Below are positions 40,511 to 48,651 of a stretch of DNA of 64,000 nt, piece by piece. A program made the position numbers and the translations under genes. Below the pieces are notes generated by a model. It had not been told where the DNA came from, made no database searches, and saw nothing but the letters and a program-made list of their open reading frames with translations. Every line of letters starts with the position of its first letter. Positions within the stretch are counted from its first letter, which is position 1. The stretch lies in assembly GCF_007746075.1 (NCBI RefSeq), contig NZ_CP036339.1, positions 5,051,786-5,115,785 on the forward strand. The letters are read 5' to 3'. This DNA comes from Lacipirellula limnantheis. GTDB taxonomy: Bacteria; Planctomycetota; Planctomycetia; Pirellulales; Lacipirellulaceae.

Positions 40511-42079
40511 ATGAACGTTCGCCGTCGCCGCGATTTCCTCGCCGACGTGGGCCGCGGCATGCTGGTCGCCAGCATCGGTTCCGCCGCCACGCTGGAACTT
40601 GGCCTCGTCAAATCATTCGCCGCGAACATCGACGACGCCAATCCCGATCGCCTCACGTTCGGCGCCCTCGAGCCGCTCGTCGCCCTCATGCAAGAGACGC
40701 CAGCCGAGAAGCTGATGCCGCTGCTCGTCCAGCGACTGAACTCCGGCGTCGATCTGAAGACGCTCGTCAGCGCCGCCGCCCTCGCCAACGCCCGCGCCTT
40801 CGGCGGTCAAGACTACACCGGCTTCCACACGTTCATGGCCCTCGCCCCAGCGCTGCAGATATCCCAAGAACTCCCCGCTGCGCGCCGCGCTCTCCCGGTG
40901 CTGAAAGTCATCTACCGCAACAGCAGCCGCATCCAGGAGCAAGGCAAGAACGATCACGACACGCTCGCCCCCATCGAAGCCCACGCCGCTCCCGATCCCC
41001 TCCTCAGCGGCGCGCAACTGCGCGACGCCGTCCGCGCCGTCGATTGGCAGCGCGCCGAATCGCAATTCGCCGCTCGCGTCGCCGCCTCGCCGGAAGATGC
41101 ATTCAACGATCTCCAGTTCGCCGTCGAGGACGAAAATGACGTCCACCGCGTCGTCTTCTCGTGGCGCGCCTGGGTCATGCTCGATCTTGCCGGCGAAGAA
41201 TACGCCCAAACGCTACTGCGGCAGTCCGTGCGCTATTGTCTCGACGTCGAGCAGAGAATGCACGAAAAGAACTATCCGGAATCCAAGGTCCGCGAGCTCC
41301 TGCCGCGGCTGCTCGACGAGTACAAGCTGCTCGGCGTCAAACTCGGCACGCGCGAGGCCGATGATCAGTGGACCGAACAACTCGCCCAAACCGTCTTCAC
41401 CGGCACGCACGAAGAAGCGGCGACCGCCGTCGCCGCCGCGCTCGCCGAAGGGTTCGACCCTGAAGCGATCGGCGAGTCGCTCTCCCGCGCCGCCAACCTG
41501 TTGGTCCTCCACGACCCCGGCCGAAGCGTCGGGAGCAGCGCCCCCAACAAACCGCCCGGCTGCGTCCACGGCGACTCGGTCGGCGTCCACGCCTCCGACG
41601 CCGCCAACGCCTGGCGCAACATCGCCCGCGTCGGCAACCGCCGCACGAAGATCGCCAGCCTCCTCGTCGGCGCCTTCCACACCGCCGGCCAACATGGCTA
41701 CGTCACGGACCAGCGCTTCCCCTACGCCGAACAGCTCGCAGCACTCGCCGCAGTGAACGATGGCGACAAGCTGATCGTCGAAACCGAAGCAGCGATCAAG
41801 TCAAACGACCAGGCCCGCGCCTGCGCGCTGATCGATCGCTACGGCCAACTCGCCCTTCCGCCGGAGCCGGTCTTCGACCTCATGCGCACATACGCCGTCA
41901 GCGAAGACGGCGCCCTCCACGCCGAGAAGTACTTCCGCACCGTGACTGAGGAATACGCAACGACCAGCCCGACGTACCGCTGGCGGCAATTGATCGCCCT
42001 GGCCCGCGTCACCGCCAGCGAACACGGCTACGCCGCCCCCGGCTACCAACAGGCGTGCGAACTCCTCCGCATTTCATGA
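40511..42079 (+). CDS. Tat-like exported or N-terminally anchored protein of unknown function
   Basis: A 522-residue protein. The N-terminus has a twin-arginine-like motif (R3RRRDFLADVG) and hydrophobic run (about 15-30), suggesting Tat export or anchoring. The rest is predicted mostly helical with conserved-looking His and Trp positions: TGFHTFMAL (about 108-116), HASDAANAWRNIARVGNRRTK (split near 363-383) and VGAFHTAGQHGY (about 386-397). The His-rich motifs could bind a metal or cofactor, as in questin-oxidase-like proteins, but this is only a resemblance. It is alone between coxD and the DUF4189 gene. Confidence 0.75.
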   Translation: MNVRRRRDFLADVGRGMLVASIGSAATLELGLVKSFAANIDDANPDRLTFGALEPLVALMQETPAEKLMPLLVQRLNSGVDLKTLVSAAALANARAFGGQDYTGFHTFMALAPALQISQELPAARRALPVLKVIYRNSSRIQEQGKNDHDTLAPIEAHAAPDPLLSGAQLRDAVRAVDWQRAESQFAARVAASPEDAFNDLQFAVEDENDVHRVVFSWRAWVMLDLAGEEYAQTLLRQSVRYCLDVEQRMHEKNYPESKVRELLPRLLDEYKLLGVKLGTREADDQWTEQLAQTVFTGTHEEAATAVAAALAEGFDPEAIGESLSRAANLLVLHDPGRSVGSSAPNKPPGCVHGDSVGVHASDAANAWRNIARVGNRRTKIASLLVGAFHTAGQHGYVTDQRFPYAEQLAALAAVNDGDKLIVETEAAIKSNDQARACALIDRYGQLALPPEPVFDLMRTYAVSEDGALHAEKYFRTVTEEYATTSPTYRWRQLIALARVTASEHGYAAPGYQQACELLRIS

Positions 42080-42405
42080 GCATCGCAAAGTCAATCACGG
42101 AACCGCCACGAGCGCCAAGGAAGAAATTGGGACCGCCGATGAACGCAGATGAACGCAAATAAGTTAGGTCAAGCCATAGCCCTTTCTGATTGGCGTTTAT
42201 CCGCGTTCATCGGCGGTTCGATTATTCTGTATTCCCTTGGCGCTCTTGGCGTCCTTGGCGGTTAAATCGAAGCGACTCTGCGGCCGAAAAATGCAGATTT
42301 GCCCCGCCGCCCTCGCTCCCTTATCATGGCGGGCGTCCGCTCTTGTCTTTTCCACTCGTCGATTCCGATTCCGGACTCCCCTTCTCTTCCCGCGGAGCTT
42401 CAGTT
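42080..42405. other. Intergenic region, 326 bp, mostly repeat D
   Basis: No gene. Half of it is the nested palindrome at 42101-42263. The promoter of the DUF4189 gene would lie 3' of it. Confidence 0.5.
42101..42263. repeat. Repeat family D, nested palindrome
   Basis: Outer arms aaccgccacgagcgccaagg (42101-42120) and ccttggcgctcttggcgtcc followed by ttggcggtt (42235-42263) enclose inner arms ccgccgatgaacgcagatga (from 42134) and gcgtttatccgcgttcatcg followed by gcgg (to about 42218). Such gccaagg and gaacgcagatgaacgc units are widespread intergenic repeats in bacteria. Confidence 0.65.
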
Positions 42406-43296
42406 ATGTCGCTTGTCCGCCGCTGCGCGCATCTTGCCGCGCCCGTTTCGACCTCGCTTCGTTCACTGGCTGCGATCGCCGTCTTCACCGCACTCGCCGC
42501 CGGAGCCGCGCCGCGCGCCGCCATCGCTCAAACCGGCTACGTCGCCGCCATCGCCTACTCGCAAAGCACCGGCAAAATCGGCCACACTGCTCGTCAAGCC
42601 CGCACCGAAGACGCCGCTAAGTCGCTCGCCATGCGCGCGTGCAACCAGCCCGACGCCAAGGTCTTCATGTGGGCCCAAGACCAATGGGTCGCCGTCGCCA
42701 CGGCGGAAGGCCTCACCGGCGCCGCTGGCTTCGGTCGCGGCGGCACCGCCGACGAAGCGCAGCACAAGGCGCTCGCCGAATGCGAACGACGCGCCCACGG
42801 CGCCCCCTGCCGGGTCGAGCTTTGCATCCACAGCGCCGGCTCGCGCGCCCGTCAGCTCCGCAAGCTCGAAGGCGATCCTGCGCTCGTCGCCGCGCGCAAA
42901 GCCGGCTACGTCGCCGCGATTGCCTACTCGCCGAAGACCGGCAAGATCGGATCCACCGCGGGCAACGCCCGTTCGAAGAAAGAAGCCCAAGAGATCGCCT
43001 TAAAACAGTGCGCCGCCCCCGACGCGAAGGTCTTCATGTGGGGACCCGAGTGGGTCGCCATCGCCACCGTCGACGGCCGCCCCGGCATCGCCGGCTTCGC
43101 CCCTGGCGCCACTCGCGAAATTGCTGAACGGGCGGCGCTCGAACAAGCCGAAAAGCTCGGCCGCGGCGCCAAGTGCCAGGTCGCCCTCGCCATCCACGCC
43201 GCCGGCGACCCCAAAGCCAACCCCGCCGCCGGCGCCGAACAAAAGCCAACCACGTCGACCGTCTCCACAACCGCCCCCGCCCCCGTGTCCCCTTAG
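42406..43296 (+). CDS. Exported protein with two DUF4189 domains
   Basis: A 296-residue exported protein. Residues 1-42 are a long signal peptide (ending APRAAIAQ). Two similar halves follow: about 44-145 (GYVAAIAYSQSTGKIGHTA ... KVFMWAQDQWVAVATAEG) and about 166-265 (GYVAAIAYSPKTGKIGSTA ... KVFMWGPEWVAIATVDG), each a DUF4189 domain with paired Cys. The C-terminal tail is Pro/Thr-rich. DUF4189 proteins are small periplasmic or surface proteins of unknown role. ATG 42406 was chosen since it starts the signal peptide. Confidence 0.85.
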   Translation: MSLVRRCAHLAAPVSTSLRSLAAIAVFTALAAGAAPRAAIAQTGYVAAIAYSQSTGKIGHTARQARTEDAAKSLAMRACNQPDAKVFMWAQDQWVAVATAEGLTGAAGFGRGGTADEAQHKALAECERRAHGAPCRVELCIHSAGSRARQLRKLEGDPALVAARKAGYVAAIAYSPKTGKIGSTAGNARSKKEAQEIALKQCAAPDAKVFMWGPEWVAIATVDGRPGIAGFAPGATREIAERAALEQAEKLGRGAKCQVALAIHAAGDPKANPAAGAEQKPTTSTVSTTAPAPVSP

Positions 43297-43322
43297 AGCG
43301 ACGCTCATCGTCCTCCGTCGCG

Positions 43323-43491
43323 CTAGAAAAAATCGCACGCAAAGGCGGCGCGTAGGCGCAAGAAAGAAAATGAAAAGCAGAACGCTAATCTGCACGAATT
43401 CCGATCAGCGAAGATGAGGACGGATTAGCGTTCCCTAACGTATCCCCCCATTCCTTTGCGCCTTCGCGCCTTTGCGTGAGATCTTCGCCTT
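43323..43491. repeat. Repeat family B, copy 1 (gcaaaggcg...), interrupted
   Basis: Left arm ctagaaaaaatcgcacgcaa-aggcg (from 43323) and right arm cctttgcgccttcgcgcctt-tgcgtgagatctt (about 43453-43485) match copy 2 at 47379-47467, but here the arms are 80 bp further apart because repeat C (43381-43435) lies between them. Confidence 0.65.
43381..43435. repeat. Repeat family C, copy 2, nested in repeat B
   Basis: Inverted arms aacgctaatc (43381-43390) and gattagcgtt (43423-43432) enclose ccgatcagcgaagatg. The core and the ttccc end match copy 1 at 8849-8886. Its place inside repeat B suggests insertion after repeat B was established. Confidence 0.6.
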
Positions 43492-43685
43492 TACTTAGGC
43501 CCCCTCTTTCCAAACCCCGCAAAACGCACAATTTCTCACGTTTTCCGCCATCAGCCTCCCTGCGGCAACTCCCCGCAGCCCCGCCATCCCTGCTAAACCG
43601 GCACGATCCTTGCTAAATTGATGGGCTTGGCCCGCCGCCCGCCTCGCTGCGGGCCCACGCGATTCACTCCCCAGCCGGACCCATC

Positions 43686-44486
43686 ATGCACCCCGTCGCC
43701 AGCGCCGCCGAAACCCGGCAGGTCAAGAAGTCCTTCGTCACCGGCGAGGTGACCGTCGAAGCCGTTCGCGGCGTCACCGTGGCCATCCACCAGGGCGAGC
43801 TCACCGCCATCGTCGGCCCCTCCGGCTGCGGCAAGAGCAGCCTGCTCAGCATGCTCGGCGCCATCGATACCCCCACTTCGGGCCAGGTGCTCGTCGGCGG
43901 CGTCGACGTCGCGACGCTCAACGATTACGACCGCACGCTCCTCCGCCGTCGGCAAATCGGCTTCGTCTTTCAGGCCTTCAACCTGATGCCGACGCTCAGT
44001 GCCCTCGAAAACGCCGCCTTGCCGCTGGAACTCGACGGCCTGTCACAACGCGAGGCCCACGAACGCGCCCGCGCCGGCCTCGAGCAGGTGGGGCTCGGCA
44101 AGCGCGTCGACCATCTTCCCAGCATGCTCTCCGGCGGCGAACAGCAGCGCGTCGCCGTCGCCCGCGCGCTCGTCACCAACCCAACCCTCCTACTCGCCGA
44201 CGAACCAACCGGCAACCTCGACACGGCCGGCGGCGAGCAGGTGATGAAGCTCCTCCGTGAACTGGTCGGCAAGTTCGGGCAAACCGTGGTCATGGTCACG
44301 CACGACAGCGAAATCGCCGCCGCCGCCGACCGCGTCCTCCGCATGCGCGACGGCCTCATTGCCCACGACCACCGCCCCAGCGCCGTCGTCGAATCAACGC
44401 CGGTCCTAACCCCCGCGAAGCCCGCCACGGCCCCCAAACCAACGCCGCATCCATCCAAACACAAAACATCCAAACGGCGCAAGTGA
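43686..44486 (+). CDS. ABC transporter ATP-binding protein (MacB/LolD type)
   Basis: A 266-residue ATPase. Walker A GPSGCGKSS (44-52), ABC signature LSGGEQQ (about 148-154), Walker B LLLADEPTGNLD (about 168-179) and H-loop VTHD are intact. The subfamily powers FtsX-type permeases, often for lipoprotein release, macrolide or peptide export. The tail after about 235 is Pro/Lys-rich. The permease is encoded 135 bp downstream, with repeat E between. Confidence 0.94.
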   Translation: MHPVASAAETRQVKKSFVTGEVTVEAVRGVTVAIHQGELTAIVGPSGCGKSSLLSMLGAIDTPTSGQVLVGGVDVATLNDYDRTLLRRRQIGFVFQAFNLMPTLSALENAALPLELDGLSQREAHERARAGLEQVGLGKRVDHLPSMLSGGEQQRVAVARALVTNPTLLLADEPTGNLDTAGGEQVMKLLRELVGKFGQTVVMVTHDSEIAAAADRVLRMRDGLIAHDHRPSAVVESTPVLTPAKPATAPKPTPHPSKHKTSKRRK

Positions 44487-44487
44487 A

Positions 44488-44584
44488 TTTGTCAGTCGTC
44501 AGTAGTCCGTACTCCGCTGCTCTCATTGGCAACCCCCATCGGCGACAGCAGCAACTGACCACTGACAACTGACCACTGGCAATC
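44488..44584. repeat. Repeat family E, copy 2 (tgaccactgacaactgaccactg)
   Basis: gtcagtcgtcagtagtccgt (44493-44512) is followed after about 40 bp by ctgaccactgacaactgacc and actgg (44555-44580), giving inverted and direct repeats of cagt/actg units. Related to the element at 39638-39724. It separates the ATPase and permease genes. Confidence 0.5.
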
Positions 44585-44621
44585 CTGGTCCCCCTTCCCC
44601 CCTCCGCCTTCCCCCCTTCAA

Positions 44622-47135
44622 ATGATCTACCGCCGCCTAGGCCTCCGCGAAGCCCGCCAACATCCTGGCCGCGCCATCCTCACGATGGCCAGCGTGGCGA
44701 TCGGCGTCGCCGCCGTGGTGGCGGTGACGTTCACGACGCGCTCCACGCAGACGGCGTTCGACGAAATCTTTCAGTCGCTAGCCGGCCGCGCCTCGCTCGA
44801 AGTCGTCGCCCCCATCGGGCAAACCGTCCCGGCCGATCTCGTCGAAAAGATCCTGGCCGTTCCCGGCGTCGAAACCGTGGCTCCCCGGTTGCAGCGTCCC
44901 GCCGTCGTCTACGTCAACAAGAAGACCCGCATCCAACTCGTCGCCGCCGCCGTCGACCCCCAGCGGGACGTGCAAGTTCACGATTACAAAATCGTCGCCG
45001 GCAAGCCCCTCACGAACACGAAGGGCGCCGTCATGAGCCAACTCCTCGCCGAAAGCCTGGGCGTGAAGGTCGGCGACGAAGTCGAGCTCCTCACCCGCAG
45101 CGGCCGCATCGGCGTCGACGTCGTCGGGCTGTTCGCTTCCAACGCCTCCGGCATGTCGGGCCAAGGCGCCGGCCTGCTGATTCCGCTCCGCGCGGGACAA
45201 ACCTGGTTCCTGGCGCCGCGCAAGCTCGACACGATCCAGATCGTTTTCGCCGAAGGAGCCGACGAGGCGGCCGTCGCCAAGGCGATCGAAAAGCAGCTCC
45301 CCGCCAACGCCGAGCTGCGTCACCCCGCCAATCGCAGCGCGATGGCCGAGGAGACGATTCTCTCCACCAACCAGGCTCTGTTAATGGCTCGAGCCTTCAT
45401 CATCCTCGTCGCCGTCTTCGTCATCACCAACACCTTCCTCATCAGCGTCACGCAGCGTCGGCGGCAGCTGGGGATCCTCCGCGCGATCGGCGGTTCCCGT
45501 GGCCAGATTGCTGCGCTGGTCATGAGCGAAGCCCTCGTCATGGGCGTCGTCGGCACGATCGTCGGCTCGCTCATCGGCGTCCTCATCGCCAACTACCTCA
45601 ACGCCGCGATGGGCGCCATCTACGAAACAACGCTGCCGCCCATCCGCTTCGATGCGGAGCCGTTCATTTGGGCCGGCGTCTTCGGCGTCGGCATGTCGCT
45701 CCTCGGCGCCATCGTCCCCGCCGTGAAGGCCTCGCGGCTGAACCCTCTCGACGCCCTCCGCGACGTCCTGCCCGACGAGATCGAAGGCGGCTCCCGCTGG
45801 CTCGTCGCGGCCGGCGTCTTCACGGTAATCGTCTGCGGCGCGCTGCTCGCGCTCAGCATCATGGGCCGCCTCAACAGCAGCGTCGCCGTCTACGCCGGCG
45901 TCCTGGGGCTCGTCGGTCTCGTCCTCATCCTGCCCGTCGCGTTGCCCGTGATCACGCGCACCGTGGCCGCCCTGCTCCCCCGTCGCATGCGCGTCGAAGG
46001 CCGCATCGCCAGCCGCCAGCTCCTCATCCACCGCTCGCGCACGACGCTCACCGTCGGGGTCGTCTTCATCGCCGCCAGCGCCGCGATTGGCCTGGCCAAC
46101 ACCGTCCTCGACAACGTGCAGGACGTGAAGAACTGGTACGAGAAAACGCTCATCGCCGACTTTTTCGTCCGGGCCACGATGCCCGACATGGCCACCGGCC
46201 TGGCCGCCGATCTCCCCGACGGTCTCGACAGTGAGATTCTCGCCGTCAACGGCGTCCAAGGGATCGACGCCATCCGGCTGATCAGCGCCAAGGCCGAGAA
46301 GCAAAACGTGATCCTGATCGTCCGCGGCTTCAACGATGCCTCGCTCCAGCAGTTCGACGTCGTCCGCGGCGACGAAGCGAAAATCCGCGGCCAGCTCGCG
46401 GCCGGCGAGGTCGTCGTCGGCTCGGTCCTCGCCCAGCGAACCAAGCTCAACGTCGGCGATGAGTTGCCGCTGGAAACCGAGGAAGGCATCAAGCCCTTCC
46501 GCATCGCGGCCATCGTCAACGACTATCAGGCAGGCGGGCTCACCGTCTACATGGATCGCGCCGTCGCCGAGAAGCAGCTCGAAATTGGCGGCGTCGACGT
46601 CTTTGTCGTGAAGGCCGACCACGCCGACATCGACGCCGTGCGCCAACAACTGTTGGCCATCGCGCAGAGCCACGGCCTCATTCTGCAATCTTTTTCTGAA
46701 CTCCAAGGCGAAATCGACGGCATGATGTCGGGCGTCGACGCCGGCCTGTGGGGCATGGTCGTTCTCGGCCTGCTCGTCGCCACGTTCGGCGTCGTCAACA
46801 CGCTGATGATCAGCGTCCTCGAGCAGACCTTCGAGTTCGGCCTGCTACGCGTCGTCGCCGCCACACGGGGCCAGATTCGCAAGATCATCTTCGCCCAGGC
46901 GCTCATCGTCGCCGTCATGGCGATGGCTCCCGCCGTGATTACGGGCATCGGCATCGCTTATCTCATCAACATGGCCACCTACGCGGTCACCGGCCACATC
47001 ATCGACTTCCAGCTCCACCCGTCGCTCACCTTCGGCGCCTTCTTCCTCGGCCTGCTCACAATCATCATCGCCGCCTGGATCCCCGCGGAGCGCGCCTCCC
47101 GCGTCCCCCTCGGCGGCATGCTCCGCGTGAGATGA
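44622..47135 (+). CDS. ABC transporter permease, FtsX/MacB type, two FtsX domains
   Basis: An 837-residue permease. A first helix (about 22-43) and a periplasmic MacB-like domain (about 45-240) are followed by an FtsX domain with three helices (about 260-380), further helices (about 395-450), a second periplasmic part (about 475-690) and a second FtsX domain (about 705-830). Such double-FtsX permeases usually act as a single fused unit with one MacB-type ATPase, here the gene upstream. Substrate unknown; lipoprotein or lipid transport is plausible. Confidence 0.92.
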   Translation: MIYRRLGLREARQHPGRAILTMASVAIGVAAVVAVTFTTRSTQTAFDEIFQSLAGRASLEVVAPIGQTVPADLVEKILAVPGVETVAPRLQRPAVVYVNKKTRIQLVAAAVDPQRDVQVHDYKIVAGKPLTNTKGAVMSQLLAESLGVKVGDEVELLTRSGRIGVDVVGLFASNASGMSGQGAGLLIPLRAGQTWFLAPRKLDTIQIVFAEGADEAAVAKAIEKQLPANAELRHPANRSAMAEETILSTNQALLMARAFIILVAVFVITNTFLISVTQRRRQLGILRAIGGSRGQIAALVMSEALVMGVVGTIVGSLIGVLIANYLNAAMGAIYETTLPPIRFDAEPFIWAGVFGVGMSLLGAIVPAVKASRLNPLDALRDVLPDEIEGGSRWLVAAGVFTVIVCGALLALSIMGRLNSSVAVYAGVLGLVGLVLILPVALPVITRTVAALLPRRMRVEGRIASRQLLIHRSRTTLTVGVVFIAASAAIGLANTVLDNVQDVKNWYEKTLIADFFVRATMPDMATGLAADLPDGLDSEILAVNGVQGIDAIRLISAKAEKQNVILIVRGFNDASLQQFDVVRGDEAKIRGQLAAGEVVVGSVLAQRTKLNVGDELPLETEEGIKPFRIAAIVNDYQAGGLTVYMDRAVAEKQLEIGGVDVFVVKADHADIDAVRQQLLAIAQSHGLILQSFSELQGEIDGMMSGVDAGLWGMVVLGLLVATFGVVNTLMISVLEQTFEFGLLRVVAATRGQIRKIIFAQALIVAVMAMAPAVITGIGIAYLINMATYAVTGHIIDFQLHPSLTFGAFFLGLLTIIIAAWIPAERASRVPLGGMLRVR

Positions 47136-47143
47136 GGCCCCAC

Positions 47144-47218
47144 GGGGTCGGGGACCTTTTGCCACTGGGAGCGCCCCATTCAATGCAGAGTTTCCCGTGG
47201 CAAAAGGTCCCCGACCCC
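47144..47218. repeat. Palindromic repeat family A, copy 2
   Basis: Arms ggggtcggggaccttttgcc (from 47144) and ggcaaaaggtccccgacccc (to 47218) are complementary, with a short bulge further in, around a 22-base centre (gcgccccattcaat). The element begins 8 bases after the stop of the permease. Confidence 0.85.
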
Positions 47219-47378
47219 TTCGCGCGCCGCCGCGCCAAATCGGCGAACCCCTCCTCGAAAATTGGCCGCGTCGCCCTAAAGTCTCCGCATTTCGCCCAAA
47301 AAAATCCGCGAACTTTTGCGTTGAAAATGGGCCACCCAATCCGCTAACGTGAACTTCTGTTCATGCGCATCGGCTAAT

Positions 47379-47467
47379 TAGAAAAAATCGCACGCAAAGG
47401 CGCGAAGGCGCAAAAGAATACGGGGAACGTTTCTTCTTTGCGCCTTCGCGTCTTTGCGTGAAATCTT
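47379..47467. repeat. Repeat family B, copy 2, intact
   Basis: cacgcaaaggcgcgaaggcg-caaaagaa (47391-47418) and its near-perfect complement ttctttgcgccttcgcgtct-ttgcgtg (47434-47460) enclose a 15-base loop (tacggggaacgtttc). Copy 1 at 43323 is the interrupted relative. Confidence 0.75.
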
Positions 47468-47497
47468 GTCTTCACAAATCAAGAGGGGGAGGCCAAC

Positions 47498-48547
47498 ATG
47501 CAACCGTACTACACGCACGGCAGCAGCCGCGTCATGACTCCCGAGCGTCGCGCCAAGCTCTGCGAACTGCTCGCCGAGAGCCACACGCTCGAAGAGGCGT
47601 CCGAAGCGATCGGCGTCTCGATTCGCACCGTCCAGCGCGAACGCAAGCGGGACGAAGACTTTGACCATGAAGTCCTCTTGGCGTTGCAGAAGACGCCCGA
47701 TCCGCTGCAGCTCATGGAGCAGGCCGCTCGCAAGCACTGGCGGGCCGCCGCTTGGCTCTTGGAACGGCGGAACCCCGAGGAATACGCCCGCAAGCCGGTC
47801 AACGCGACCAGCGCGAAGAAGGTAGCGACCGCGCTCCGCTTCGTCCAGGAGATGGCGCTCGAAGCCGTGCCGGCCGAGCTTCACGAAGTTCTCTACAAGC
47901 ACGTTCAAGCGGCGATCGACGAGGCGTTCCGCCACTGCTTCCCGACGATGGGGAAGTGGGGGACGCCCAAGTTCCCGCGGCTGCCGCTGGAAACGCCGCT
48001 CGCCGACGTCCAGGCTTGCAACCAGCGGGAAGCGAACGTCCGCATCCTTCCCGACTGCGCCGACGCACTCCGGCCTGCCAGCCCGACAACCCCGCCCAGC
48101 GACGTCGCCCTGCGGTCGCCAATCGGTCGGGTCGAAGCTGCGGAGCGCCAAGCTCTGGAAGTGGCCCGACGCGCGGCAGTCGCCGAGTTGAAACGGCTGC
48201 TGACCGAACAGAGCCCCGCCGAACTGTCGCCCAAAACGCGCGAGGCGACACCTGTCGCCTGCGACACGCCGCCCGTCGATCCGCTCTATGTCTCCTTTGA
48301 AGAGGGAGAGGCGGTCCTCACGCAACAAGCGCACGAGCGCGAGCAGCGGCAGAGCCACCTGGAATTCAGACGCGCCTGCGACGACGCCGAACAACGCCCC
48401 AGCGTGTTCTTTCCATCCACGGCAGCGGTCCAGCAACCGCCAAAGCCAGGCGCCCGCCGCTACGAGCGACAGAAGGCACGCGCCGCCGAAAAGAAGGCCA
48501 AAGCCGCCAGAAAGCGCGCCCAGGCCCAACGCCGCCGCGCGGCATGA
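47498..48547 (+). CDS. HTH domain protein of unknown function, flanked by repeats
   Basis: A 349-residue cytoplasmic protein. Residues about 12-50 look like a helix-turn-helix (ERRAKLCELLAESHTLEEAS, then EAIGVSIRTVQRERKRDEDF). About 65-95 hold HWRAAAWLLERRNPEEYARK, similar to phage terminase small subunits and related transposon-borne proteins, but no other terminase part is present. The C-terminal 100 residues are charged and end in a Lys/Arg/Ala-rich helix (KARAAEKKAKAARKRAQAQR). Repeat B ends 30 bp before it and repeat A begins 9 bp after its stop. Its role is unknown. Confidence 0.7.
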   Translation: MQPYYTHGSSRVMTPERRAKLCELLAESHTLEEASEAIGVSIRTVQRERKRDEDFDHEVLLALQKTPDPLQLMEQAARKHWRAAAWLLERRNPEEYARKPVNATSAKKVATALRFVQEMALEAVPAELHEVLYKHVQAAIDEAFRHCFPTMGKWGTPKFPRLPLETPLADVQACNQREANVRILPDCADALRPASPTTPPSDVALRSPIGRVEAAERQALEVARRAAVAELKRLLTEQSPAELSPKTREATPVACDTPPVDPLYVSFEEGEAVLTQQAHEREQRQSHLEFRRACDDAEQRPSVFFPSTAAVQQPPKPGARRYERQKARAAEKKAKAARKRAQAQRRRAA

Positions 48548-48556
48548 ACGCTCAAC

Positions 48557-48632
48557 GGGGTCGGGGGCCTGGTGCCGCTGGGGGCGCACCACTGGAAGGA
48601 ATCCCTCCAGCGGCAAAAGGCTCCCGACACCC
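48557..48632. repeat. Palindromic repeat family A, copy 3
   Basis: ggggtcgggggcctggtgcc (from 48557) and ggcaaaaggctcccgacacc (to about 48631) form imperfect arms around gcgcaccactgg. The same gcgcaccact centre occurs in copy 4. It begins 9 bases after the HTH gene's stop and is the most diverged copy. Confidence 0.75.
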
Positions 48633-48651
48633 TCACGGCTTCCACGCCGCC

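Larger units (their letters stand above)
43297..43685. other. Intergenic region, 389 bp, repeats B and C
   Basis: No gene. Repeat B copy 1 with an inserted repeat C fills 43323-43491. The remaining 190 bp before the ABC ATPase hold no clear signal. Confidence 0.5.
47136..47497. other. Intergenic region, 362 bp, repeats A and B
   Basis: No gene. Repeat A copy 2 starts 8 bp after the permease stop, and repeat B copy 2 ends 30 bp before the next gene. Confidence 0.5.

Noticed and set aside
42101..42263. Possible CRISPR-like array (repeated gccaagg and gaacgc units)
   Set aside because: The units are inverted and nested, not evenly spaced direct repeats with spacers, and no cas genes are nearby.
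45381..46706. 441-residue minus-strand frame inside the ABC permease
   Set aside because: An acidic, repetitive translation opposite conserved FtsX helices; codon-bias shadow.
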